DNA from: Amphimedon queenslandica
Lineage: Eukaryota > Porifera > Demospongiae > Haplosclerida > Niphatidae
Length of the DNA stretch: 22,950 nt
Assembly: GCF_000090795.2 (NCBI RefSeq)
Contig: NW_003546301.1
Location: 222,978 to 245,927, forward strand
Direction of reading: 5' to 3'
Shown here one piece after another: positions 9,618 through 19,048 of this stretch; position 1 is the stretch's first letter; the number at the start of each line of letters is the position of its first letter. A program made the position numbers and the translations under genes. Under the pieces are notes generated by a model, which ran no database searches, was not told the DNA's origin, and worked only from the letters and a program-made list of their open reading frames with translations.

Positions 9618-10306
9618 TGGGGTGAGCCTGAGCGAGCCCCACATAAATGAAACAAGCATGTATGTATGTCTGTTTGTTTGTACATGTACGTCACCCCTAT
9701 TTATCCGTATAAAAAATTTTCCACTTTTTAATGAACTTGATAATCTTTCATTAAAAATGGGTGTGGTCATAGTGAAATAAAATGTCGGCTCAGTATTGTA
9801 ACTGGAAATTCTTGCAAGACTGATTCGACTGTAGTGTACTGCTGTCCAAATGTAGCAAGGATGGTTAAGAAAGCAGACATGCCATGTTCTTCATTGATGT
9901 AAATAACTCTGATGAAGTGAATGTCAGTCACAGCTTGAGCCTGAAGTTGAACTAACTTCATGAGCTGGAGCATGCAAGAAGCCAGAAACTGCATTGCTAC
10001 AGATGCCTATCTAGCTTTATCATTTGTGCACTGACTGCTTATAGCTAACTTTAATGCTTGCTAAATGCTATAAGCAAGGTAGCTTTAATTGTTGTAGAGA
10101 ATTAAAGGTAGATTATCATCAAGAACTACATCCATAATTCCATGAGCATGATGAGCTCTTTTTTTTTAGCCTGCTTAGTTGTACCACTCTAATATCTGTT
10201 GCATAATCATGCTTGAGTATTGTATGTTAGTCTGTCAAGATCTATTGTATGTACATTGCTTTGATTCCTCAGGCTCGCCCCTTCAATGTTTTACATTCAT
10301 CTAGTT
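9618..10306 (+). mobile_element. unclassified GGGGCGAGCC element, copy B (tandem)
   Basis: The second copy begins immediately after the CTAGTT end of copy A with GGGGTGAGCCTGAGCGAGCC and ends with the same GGCTCGCCCCTTCAATGTTT...CATCTAGTT. It is shorter than copy A (about 690 against 960 bp), with internal insertions and deletions between them. Head-to-tail copies joined without spacer suggest either end-targeted insertion or rolling-circle-like tandem products. Confidence 0.65.
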
Positions 10307-12857
10307 ATCAACTCTTGTTAATAGTTTGTGCCATTTATGACTACTAACGAATACTATTATACTCACTATGAATAACATTAATAATCAATCAAAAGTTTTG
10401 TGAAGGGTGTGTAGCGAAGTTCTGAAAGACAAGGTATACCTTTAGTCACATCACTACTGAGGTGTAAAGATTCCTTCTGTTTGGAAGTAAAAACAGGCTT
10501 TTTGCTACTGATGTACTACAGAGGTGGAAATACTGTTAGTCAATTTGGCAGCTAATGGAGATTCAAAGCTGTTAAGAGCTATATGTGTAATGTCAGGTAA
10601 CAATGATCTTTCAAATCTCAATAATTTCTTCACACATTGCAGACTATTTATAGTGGTTTACCATTTTGTATACTCTTGTTTTTAAGTTAGGCTAAAGCCT
10701 TCAATATTTCTACCTATGTGAGATTATTATTGCCATCAGTGGTCACCTTTGCACTTTTTAAAAATAATATTGAAACAACAGTAAAAAGTGTTCACAATTG
10801 ATTTCACAACCTTGCAAGCAGAGCTGGATTCTTATTAAGAATTATAGAGGCTTTCTCTACCTTGTAATGCTTCTAGTTGTCTTTAAACAGTAGTCTTGTC
10901 CCTGCCCATTTGCTTTACAAGGAAGGGTTTAAAGACACTTGAAGCTTTTCTTGGACACAATGAAATGTAATTAGTGCAGCTTGATCATTTGACCGAATTC
11001 ACCCACGTGTTAATTTCATGCAATGGACACGCCCCCAGAACATGGCTACCAGGAGCATTAAGAAGAAATCATAGCTAAAACTCATTTCAAATCAGTTTTT
11101 ATCATTAATTTGTTTTGTTTTTCTTCATTCTTCTTCTACTTATTAAAATGCATTTTGTTATCAGATCAAAACAGTATGTTTAATAATGCAAAATTGAATA
11201 AAATTGTATGATTATGTAATGAATGATAGTAATAAAAATGCTGTAAAAGCCATGGCTGTTACAGACATCATTTGCAGATGAGGTAGAAGTACTTTCCCAA
11301 TTTCCATAAAAGTATTTCCTCCTTTAACACTGCACATAATTATTAGATAACAATCATAAGTGAACTGACCATTTCTTAACTTGTTGCTCATCAATAGGTA
11401 AACTCACTAGCTTTAGTGATTGAAAAGGCGACCAAGGAAGAGTTTTTCTGTTCCAGAACTGATTTTCCAGAGAACATAACACAGTACTGAGCCACAGTAG
11501 TGATTGACATTTGTTTGCCACTGAATCCTGTCAGCAGGCACAAGAAACTATCCTATAATCATTGACAACAGGCTTTGTGATGCACATTTCTGTTTTTTCT
11601 TGACTTCTCATTGAACCTCAGACCCTGTAACAACTCATGAAGCTCCTTCAAATTCTAACCTATCTTCTAGAGGCCATCTTATTAAAATTATATCATGTGA
11701 TATTAATAAGTTTGTGGTTGTGCCACGTGTTTGGAGCGATCTGATTGGTGCGCCTACATTCCAGTGCAAAGTCTAAGAAATACTTTGAGTGTCTCCAGAC
11801 CGTTTCTCCTAAAGCAAAGGGGTGGGGACGAGACTATTTAAACAGTATTTTTATGTTCTCTTGCTGTTAGAAACCTCTTTACTTTGTCACATGTTTAAGG
11901 TGCCATTTTATTTGCTGTAGCTATACCCACTACGTAAAGGAGCGTGGGCGGGTGGTTGCATTACACTCATAAAAAACTAATACAGTTGGTATCAGGAAAT
12001 TGTTAGTGGTTCAGTAAACAGCTATCTTGACAAAAGTTCTTTCCCAAAAAAGAATAAGTAATATATGATATGCTGTTTTTTCTTCCTTCCTGGAGGGAAT
12101 AGATTGCCAAAAATCAAGCATTTACAATGATAGATAACTTTAATGTATCAAATTGCATACATGCATAGCTGTTTTGGTCTGTGTCATTTTCATGAGGGAT
12201 GTTTAGAAAGCATCAGATTGCTTCAGCATTTTTCAGATGTAAATTCATAATTATACCAATATTTTAATCTAGTTTATTTAAGATGGCTCAAAATTAGGGT
12301 CTAGCTAAGTTCTTCATAACTTAGTTTTTTTGTAGTTTAGCCTGAAAAGCACTATAGAATACACTTTTAAACTAGTGAAACGCAATCATTTGACTTAAAC
12401 CAACTCCTCAAGCTATAAAAGTTTGAACTAAAAATTGTTAGGGGTCCTGACCGTCCTCTGCAAGAATCAGACCTGCCTAACTATTAAATGTTCATTGTTT
12501 AATGTGGCCTCAGTGTGATATGCCCATATTATAACTAGACAGTTTAGTTCCTTAGCCTTACCTTGTTATACATGTATGTAATATTTACTTGTAACTACGT
12601 GTACATATAGTAATAATGTTTAAAATAAAGTTTTGATAAAGATTTAGTTCTCAATAGCTGGAAATTTTAAAGGGTTAAAATTATGTAAATATTTGATGAT
12701 TGGAGATTTTAATTAGGGAAATTTATGGCCATGTGCCTTTAGCATGCACATAATTACATGTAGTTGAAAATGATGTGTTTAATTTGGTAATTGCCCCCAT
12801 TCAAAATTTGTAGCAAGACAACAATTGTATTTAAAACATGTTCTCTGTTTTTTTTAG
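10307..12857. other. distal part of cytohesin intron A, nothing recognised
   Basis: About 2.5 kb with no long frame, no inverted ends and no protein similarity that I can see on either strand. It ends in a T-rich tract and TTTTTAG acceptor (12851-12857). Confidence 0.45.
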
Positions 12858-12931
12858 ATTCCTGCTACGTGCTGTCTTTCTCTGTAATAATGCTCAATAC
12901 AAGCTTGCATAATCCTAATGTTAGGGAAAAG
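12858..12931 (+). CDS. cytohesin exon (Sec7 domain, [10 protein letters not shown] motif)
   Basis: 74 nt: AT completing the Asp codon, then 24 codons reading [20 protein letters not shown] and [14 protein letters not shown] is the cytohesin version of the highly conserved Sec7 motif 2 (LNTDLHNP in most other ARF exchange factors), part of the ARF-binding groove. The acceptor is TTTTTTAG and the donor GTAAAA at 12932. The frame is intact and phase-compatible with both neighbouring exons. Confidence 0.95.
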
Positions 12932-12973
12932 GTAAAATATTTTTTTGCAAATTTATTTGATTTGTGACTTTAG
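12932..12973 (+). other. 42-nt intron B of the cytohesin gene
   Basis: Begins GTAAAATA and ends GACTTTAG. Removing exactly these 42 nt joins ...NVREK to PTIDHF in frame, as in other cytohesins (NVKDKPTVERF). It is unusually short and strongly AT-rich. Confidence 0.9.
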
Positions 12974-13048
12974 CCAACGATTGATCATTTTATATCTATG
13001 AATAGAGGAATTAATGATGGAAGTGATTTTCCAACTGAAATGCTAAAG
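12974..13048 (+). CDS. cytohesin exon (end of Sec7 domain)
   Basis: 75 nt, 25 whole codons: PTIDHFISMNRGINDGSDFP and TEMLK. This matches FIAMNRGINDGGDLPEELL in cytohesins, the last helices of the Sec7 domain. The donor is GTAAAT at 13049. Phase 0 on both sides. Confidence 0.95.
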
Positions 13049-13883
13049 GTAAATTATTATTCTGTACAGTTTGTTTTACTTGTCCATGTTGATGTAAGGT
13101 AAATTTGTAAAAAAGAATTATCACAACAATGTGCATTTGGCGATAAGGATGAATCTGTCAAACATTGACCTTCACATTAGAATTTAGGCACCTGTGGTTT
13201 TTGTAATTTGTACCGTCAATTTCCATACTAATTCTTGTATAGAGCTATGTGAGGCTTGTGTCCCATAACTCTATTATACTTAGAGCACTCCAGTACTAGG
13301 AAGTACTGTGAGTTTAACTTTGACACTTTGAAAGTCAGAAGCAACTTCAAAAGGAAGTTCTAAAAGACCTTTCAAACCCACATTAACCTTACATGCCTTA
13401 AGCAAGGAAGGACGCAGATGCAAATTTGGGCTTGCCACTTGCTTTATAAACTCATAATTCTAATAGTCAGTATTAGTTGGGGTGGTGGTGGCCACCACCC
13501 CTTATAACTTTTTTGTTCCTATAATGGTAGCAACTTGAAGTTTGTTTTAGCTTTCATCTGAAAATTTCAACCAATTTTTGAGTTTCTAGGTACTCTGGAA
13601 GGTTTTAAACTGGTTTTTCTGCCTAAGATGAAAGGGAGCCGCCATGGCAAATGGTGTCCGTCACTCCAATGAATATCATTTGCATTCATTACATTTAGTC
13701 AAAAATAATGTTTTTTATTAGAAAAAACAAAACAAAGCATATCAAGCTCTCTAGACCTACCAATATTCAACTGGGAGCCTTTCTTGAGGACAAATGTGCT
13801 ATGTCACTCCACAGTCCTCTCAATCTTCATTGTTCTTCCTTGCCCATACACTTGTTAAGTCATCCATATTCCAAGCTTCATTC
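13049..13883. other. intronic sequence with two hairpins
   Basis: Perfect stem GGGGTGGTGG/CCACCACCCC (13479-13488 and 13492-13501) with a 3-nt loop, and CAGTACT/AGTACTG (13291-13297 and 13302-13308). No coding sequence is recognised. Confidence 0.5.
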
Positions 13884-16396
13884 CTAGTGGCGTAGGCAGG
13901 GAGGCAAGACAAGTGTGGCATTTTGGTGTGCAAAAGGCGCCAAAAAATTTTGCCAAAAATGGGCGGTGACAAAGTGGGTGTGGCCAGTAGTTATTACTAT
14001 TTATTAACAAATTTATTAACATTATAAATGGATTATAATCATAATTGTCGAGATTTTGACGTGGTAAAACAATCAACAATCGTTTTAAGTCTAGGAAATC
14101 AGTTATTTCATGTTCAATACTAAGCACAAGCAGTAAGGAAAGTCTAGACTCAGCCATAGTCGATCTTAAACTATTCTTTACAATTTTTAGCTTAGAAAAG
14201 GAATGCTCTACGGAACATGTTATGACAGGTAATGTCATACAGAGCTTGTATAGTATCATCACGTTTGGATATGTAACATTCAAACTTCGTTGGTACAATA
14301 GCTGTAGTATTTCGCTGATGGAAGTGTAATTTCTTATCTCTTGGTGATGTCGAAACACATCAAATTCTGCTCTTAAAGCTACAGCAGCAACATCATTCTC
14401 ATAAAAATGTAATAAATCTTCCATTTTACATAATCCTTCACTTTCATTTAGTGGACTTGGATGTAAACTAGAAAATCCTTTTAAAAGTGTAATAGTCTCG
14501 GTGTTAAACCTTCTCTGCAAAGAATTGATCATTAGATCAATGGTACCATAATAAAAATCAATAAGATACTTCCTTTTGCCAGACATGTGATGGTGGTGTG
14601 TTTCGGGTCTGTCATCCAATCTTTGAGAGATTCTACTTTTTGGTGTAGGTACTTCTTGATTGTCAAATCCTAAGGTTTGACTCTTTTCCTGTGCTTTAGT
14701 ATAGTAGACATCAAACGAATTTTCACTCCTCTTACTTTTTAAGACTGTAAGTAGTGATTCTTGCATTTGGATAGCAGAAACAAAATCCATATCATCACGT
14801 TGAAGATAATCAGACAGACCTTTTGTGTATGTCAAAAGGTCAAGAAGAACAGTCAAGCAAAGGATAAATTCAAATGCACACACCTTCCTTAGTAAGCCAT
14901 TGGCTTCAGATTTTATGACTATCATGATCCAACTCAACTACTTTTTCAAGTGTTGCAATAATGGCGGGAAGAGTACTATTAATGGCATTGAGACTATTTA
15001 TTCGACATGCCCAGCGTGTGTCAGAAAGGCTTTTTAATGTTACAGTTTGTTTTAAAGAGCATTACTCAGTTTTCTGCATGTCAATAAATATGGTATGCCG
15101 TTTGGTATTGCCATTAATAAAAGTGTAAACAGACTGTATATCCCCAAAAAAATTGCATGTAAAATTATTCTTATTGCAGCTCTCCACTAATACAAGATTA
15201 AGAATATGGGCATGACAGTGCATGTATATCGCTTTACTGTTTTCCTTACAAATCATAGCTTGTACTCCAGCATAGTGGCCACTCATATTTGCTGCTCCAT
15301 TGTAGCCTTGTCCTCGAAGGTCTTTGAGAGAAAGACCATACTTCTGAAAGGTTTCTTTAGTGGCCAATGTGAGTGTTTTGTGGTCTGTTTGCTTCACTGA
15401 TGTGACGGCAATAAAGTGCTCAACGATTGCACCAAAGCTATTAACATAGCGAAGAATAAACGAAACTTGTTCTTCCCTTGATACATCTGATGTTTCATCT
15501 AGTAAGAGTGTGAAATATTTTGCCTGCTCTACTTGTGTAACAATTTTATCAACAACAGCATTAGCTAGCAGGGAAATAAACTCATTCTGAATTTCAGGTG
15601 ATAAATAATGGCAATTCTTCTTAGAATTCTCTAAATGTTCCTTTATAACAAAGTCATACTTTGCCTGGTGGTGGACAATTGCAAGGAAATTCCCACGATT
15701 GCAAATAGATTCTGATTCTTGATGACCTGGAAATGAAAGGTTATCTATTGAAAGTAAGATGATTATTTCAAGTATTCGATGAACCACTTTTCTATTGAAA
15801 TCTATTTCCTGCTGTCGTCGAGATAGCTCAGATATTCTCTGGTCATTTAGCAAATAATCAACAGGTGTCTGTTCCAAGTAGCATTTCCATGACTTCATAC
15901 TATGTACATGAAAAGAGGTGGTGCTGTGCTTCTTAATTGCTCTTGTAGCATTTTTCCAATTGGTACCTTGTACACCATTCACAATCCATCCCATTTTATT
16001 AACATCATTTTGAGTGGCAAAATTATGACACGAGAAACAAAACATTGCATCAGCTCTAAGTGAATACTCTAGCCATTCCTTACAAACTGCTAAGCTAAAC
16101 CATTTTGATTGGAAGCATCTTTTCTTTCCCCCACTACCACTTTTAGGGTAAGTCATGCTAGTAGGATGGCATGGCCCAAGTGTTATTAATTGATGCTTTT
16201 CCTCTCTTGAAAGAAGTGTTACCTTGTCTGCAGGGTCATAGCACACCATTCCATTGTTAGATGGGCCTGCTGTCAGACTGGATATTGTGGATAACTTAGC
16301 CTCACTGAGCTGTGACGCGGATGATGATGCGCCGCAGGATAACAGGGTAGAAGACTGAGAAGAGTCAGCAGATGATTCAACTGGATCAATGGTGCA
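13855..16396 (-). pseudogene. hAT transposase, ZMYM1-like, with TTF zinc finger and dimerisation domain
   Basis: Two open blocks, 16249-15062 (395 aa) and 14937-13855 (360 aa), are parts of one protein. An N-terminal Ser-rich open stretch extends back to a stop at 16399. Order of features: LITLGPCHPTSMTYPKSG and RCFQSKWFSLAVCKEWLEYS with CFSCHNFA (TTF-type zinc finger), LLLDETSDVSREEQ (first catalytic Asp region), GQGYNGAANMSG (second, where family members have GYD: here Asn), LKSLSDTRWACR between the blocks, and C-terminal CSVEHSFSKLKIVKNSLRS (hAT dimerisation domain, Glu kept). Breaks: a TAA directly after MQKTE (about 15061) and a frame change near 14940. Otherwise well preserved, so probably a fairly recent death. 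The last 40 residues look like read-through. Confidence 0.9.
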
Positions 16397-16574
16397 CTAC
16401 TGTGACTTTGACTGTTGTCACCTTCACAGGCTCCACTGTTAGAACTTAGAATCAGGTGAAAACTGAAAAGAAACCAAGAATAGACCTCTGCAATGCCATG
16501 CTTTAGCTTAATGATGTAGGTGCGGCCAGAGTTCATACTAGGGTGTAGCCTGGGCCACCCCATGGCTACGCCTA
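13884..16574 (-). mobile_element. hAT transposon copy, inactive
   Basis: The left end CTAGTGGCGTAGGCAGGGAG (13884) has the TAGNGGCGTAGNCAGGG form typical of hAT ends in animals. The best right end is CCACCCCATGGCTACGCCTA (16555-16574), an imperfect inverted match. No clean 8-bp target duplication was found, so the borders are provisional. A TAGGGTGTAGCC...GGCTACGCCTA hairpin sits at the right border (16538-16574), possibly a nested end. The element carries the transposase pseudogene on the minus strand. Confidence 0.55.
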
Positions 16575-16940
16575 TGTCCATACCAACAAAAAAGTAAAGA
16601 AAGGATACATGGAGATACCTGTAGTGGCAACCACTGTAAAGGTACAATAGATAATAAAGTAAGTTAATGGAAAAGAAATGCTCGAAGAATGACAAAGATT
16701 GCACTCGGCAGCCATACTTGGGTGGGGCTACACGTGACATTTTAATAAAGAAAACGTAGATTTACATTTGTGCTTCTGTTTCTCTCTACTAAAACCAACT
16801 AGAGTAGACACCCTAATTATGAGACACTTAAGAAATAATTTTTATACAAATACAGGAATGGTTTTTGTGAAAATTTATAAGTACCATTTGAGATTACTAT
16901 ACTCCAGTTTTAAATATTGCAAAAAATTTTGCAGATGTAT

Positions 16941-17417
16941 CCTTAAACGAGCATGTGCAGAATATAACCACTGCTCCACCTTATGTGATGATTGCTACAG
17001 CACTGAGCATGAACACGGGTATAAAAGGGGAGTGGGCTGTCTAGTCAATTAGAAATGGTGGGTGGCTTTAGAATGTAATAAAATTGGGCTGTGAAGAATC
17101 ACAGAATGCAAGCACCACAGCCATCCACAAGGTCTAAAAAAGAATCTTAGAAGAGTACAGACAGTTTTACTAACTCCCTATACCAGCAGAAGACTGAGAA
17201 GAGCCATGCATCATGCAGCTTCAACTAAATTATAAAATTAAACATGGCTGTCAACAGACCAAAGCTATCTACCTTGTTCTTAGATAGCAAGGATTAAAAA
17301 TCTTCTAAATGATGACTAAAGGCACCTTTCACTGCCACAGACGCAATTTCGATGTTGAAAGTCATCCTGAATGAGTCCTTGATTGTCCTGAAGCTCGGCC
17401 TGTTTCATTATTACTCG
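16941..17417. repeat. 470-bp dispersed repeat, copy 2 (candidate solo LTR)
   Basis: Second copy of the repeat at 8044-8513, same orientation, with no gag next to it. It contains GTATAAAAGGGG (about 17020) on the + strand, a good TATA box; copy 1 has GTATAGAAGGGG. That box argues for + transcription, opposite to the gag beside copy 1, so the LTR orientation is unresolved. The copy ends within a base or two of the start of the foldback element. Confidence 0.6.
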
Positions 17418-17418
17418 C

Positions 17419-18712
17419 TATAGACCCCCTGCAGTAGGCATGGTCAATGTGTGTGGGCGTTTCCTATCAGCCATGGTGGTGTACATTTTTTACATGGAAT
17501 GACTGCAAGTAACAGAGCTATTTGTCATGATTACTTTTTTTCCCAGAAAAATGATGATGCCAGGAAGCGATACCAAGTAAAACTCTCTAGTATTAATGGA
17601 TTGCATCCTTATGAAACCTTGAGAAGTGATTGGCTAGGTGATATTGGCCTCAGTATATAGTGTCCATATAATATTGCTATGTAGCTACACTGGTGATGAG
17701 CTTCTTAACTACAAGAGCATGGATTGTTACTGAAATTTTTTGGCTGGATAGGTAAGGGAAATTTATCTTGTTAAAGCAGCAATACAAAACAAATGACAAG
17801 TTTAGAATCATCATTTCTAAGGCGAGTGCTAGAGTAACATTGTCAAGTTATGTTAGACCATTCTATGAGAATGAGTGATAAGCCATTGATCCCTTGGATC
17901 ATTGCAGATAAAATGGAAAGATTGTTGCAGGTCATTGTGACTGCATGGCAGGCCTTACCAGAGCTAGTTCGCTCACATACATGTATACATGTACCTCTCT
18001 TTTCAGTGTGCAATGACTGTAACACAAAAGAAAGCTTATTGGGTAATTTTAATGCAGTTCAAGATGTGCCATGTACCACAGTTAATAACATGATTATTCC
18101 TGGGAAGAAAAAGAGTCATAGCATTCTCTCTTCTTGCTCCTCATCATCACGATCATCATATCACCATCACCATTGCCATGGCATTTGCATATAATTCAAC
18201 ATCAATGACAAATCTTATTTTCCCACAATCCACATCTTCACAACAGTCCTCAAGTGAGCAAGGAACTCAAATTTATACTGAATCACAATAGTTGCTCATC
18301 ATCAACATCTGGCTCGATTCAAGATTCTGCTGTTGCATTGAGTCCCCCACAGATGTAGAACTTAGCAAGCTCTTTGTTTGTTTGGGGGCTCTTGCTCTTG
18401 TAGTTAAGAAGCTCATTACCAGTGTATAGCCCGGGCTCGGTGTTATTGTAGGTACATAGCAAGTACACTGGTCATACCAGGCCATCATATTATCTAGCCA
18501 ATCACTTCTCAAGGTTTTTTAAGGATACAATTCATTAATACTGGAGATTTTTTCTTGTTACCGCTTCCTGGCATCAACATTTTTCAGGGAGGAAAGGTAT
18601 CCTGGCAAAAAGCTCTGTTTCTTGCAGTCATTGCATGCAACACATGTACACCAACATGGCTGACAGGAAACACTACATGCATTGACCATGCCTACTGCAG
18701 GGGGTTTATAGA
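17419..18712 (+). mobile_element. foldback element with about 300-bp inverted arms carrying coding sequence
   Basis: Left arm 17419-17719 and right arm 18394-18712 are inverted copies. Shared blocks include CCCCCTGCAGTAGGCATGGT, GCCAGGAAGCG, CCTTGAGAAGTGATTGGCTA and ATGAGCTTCTTAACTACAAG. The outer ends are CTATAGACCCCC and, reversed, CTATAAACCCCC, so a TA or TATA target is possible. The arms differ by substitutions and an extra stretch of about 25 bp in the right arm. The arms include the N-terminal coding part of the SWIM-type pseudogene, which is unusual for a simple TIR. Confidence 0.7.
17551..18360 (+). pseudogene. SWIM zinc-finger protein remnant (DARKRY...DPYE family)
   Basis: Pieces in several frames follow the order of a large family of invertebrate proteins that combine an N-terminal DARKRY/PYE segment with a SWIM zinc finger. 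They are DARKRYQVKLSSINGLHPYE (17551), RSDWLGDI, YTGDELLNYKSMDCY (17688), MRMSDKPLIPWIIADK (17863), HCDCMAGL (17933, the CxC of a SWIM finger), a later KAYW segment, VQDVPCTTVNNM and PGKKKS (to 18120), then IESPTDVELSKLF near 18350. The family association is from memory. Some members also carry a YqaJ-type nuclease domain, which is not seen here. Stops and frame changes are frequent (after DCY, after LAG, within the finger). It lies entirely inside the foldback element, and its N-terminal part is duplicated, inverted, in the right arm. Confidence 0.6.
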
Positions 18713-19048
18713 TATGAACAAAAATGTGTGGAAAATAAGAGGCTAGGCAGTTATAGCCACTTAATCTTCCTTTTACTTTTACTATGTGAATCAACTAATG
18801 TTATCAAGATCTTTATCATGTTTAATCACTGTTTTGAATATTTGCTGCCATTTTTGGGTAGACCACCCTCCTTTTATATGTTTAAAGTAAGATGCAAACA
18901 ATTTTTGACATTCCCAGTAGAGGCATTATGAGACAGTTGAGATATTTCAATATTGAATAATCAAAATTTTTTTTGAGAATAAACAATAGGCTTCAAATAC
19001 TATAACAGACATTCACAAACATTTATCTCAATGATATTTATCAGGTAT
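18713..19048. other. AT-rich spacer between two mobile elements
   Basis: No coding similarity. It may contain the 3' end of the Tigger element; a CAGTTGAGATATTTC sequence at 18934 is a weak candidate terminus, but no matching inverted partner was found. Confidence 0.3.

Larger units (their letters stand above)
1879..12857 (+). other. cytohesin intron A, about 11 kb, filled with mobile elements
   Basis: The donor GTAAGT at 1879 and the acceptor TTTTTTTTAG ending at 12857 bound a 10,979-nt intron. It carries MITEs, a tyrosine-recombinase pseudogene, a gypsy gag remnant, an LTR-like repeat and a tandem unclassified element, listed separately. The adjacent intron is only 42 nt, so the length is probably due to insertions. 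Confidence 0.9.

Noticed and set aside
8658..10306. Helitron identity for the tandem elements
   Set aside because: The CTAGT end is suggestive, but there is no TC 5' end and no proper hairpin just upstream of CTAG, so I left them unclassified.
13640..13715. GCCGCCATGG Kozak-like start on the + strand
   Set aside because: The frame closes after about 25 codons and has no similarity to anything.
16273..16740. 155-codon minus frame upstream of the hAT transposase
   Set aside because: Hydrophobic and aromatic with no domain; it overlaps the real transposase N-terminus in another frame and spans the element border.
18122..18180. Ser/His-rich frame (SSCSSSSRSSYHHHH) suggesting a metal-binding protein
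   Set aside because: It arises from a TCATCA-type simple sequence within the broken SWIM pseudogene; no intact gene surrounds it.
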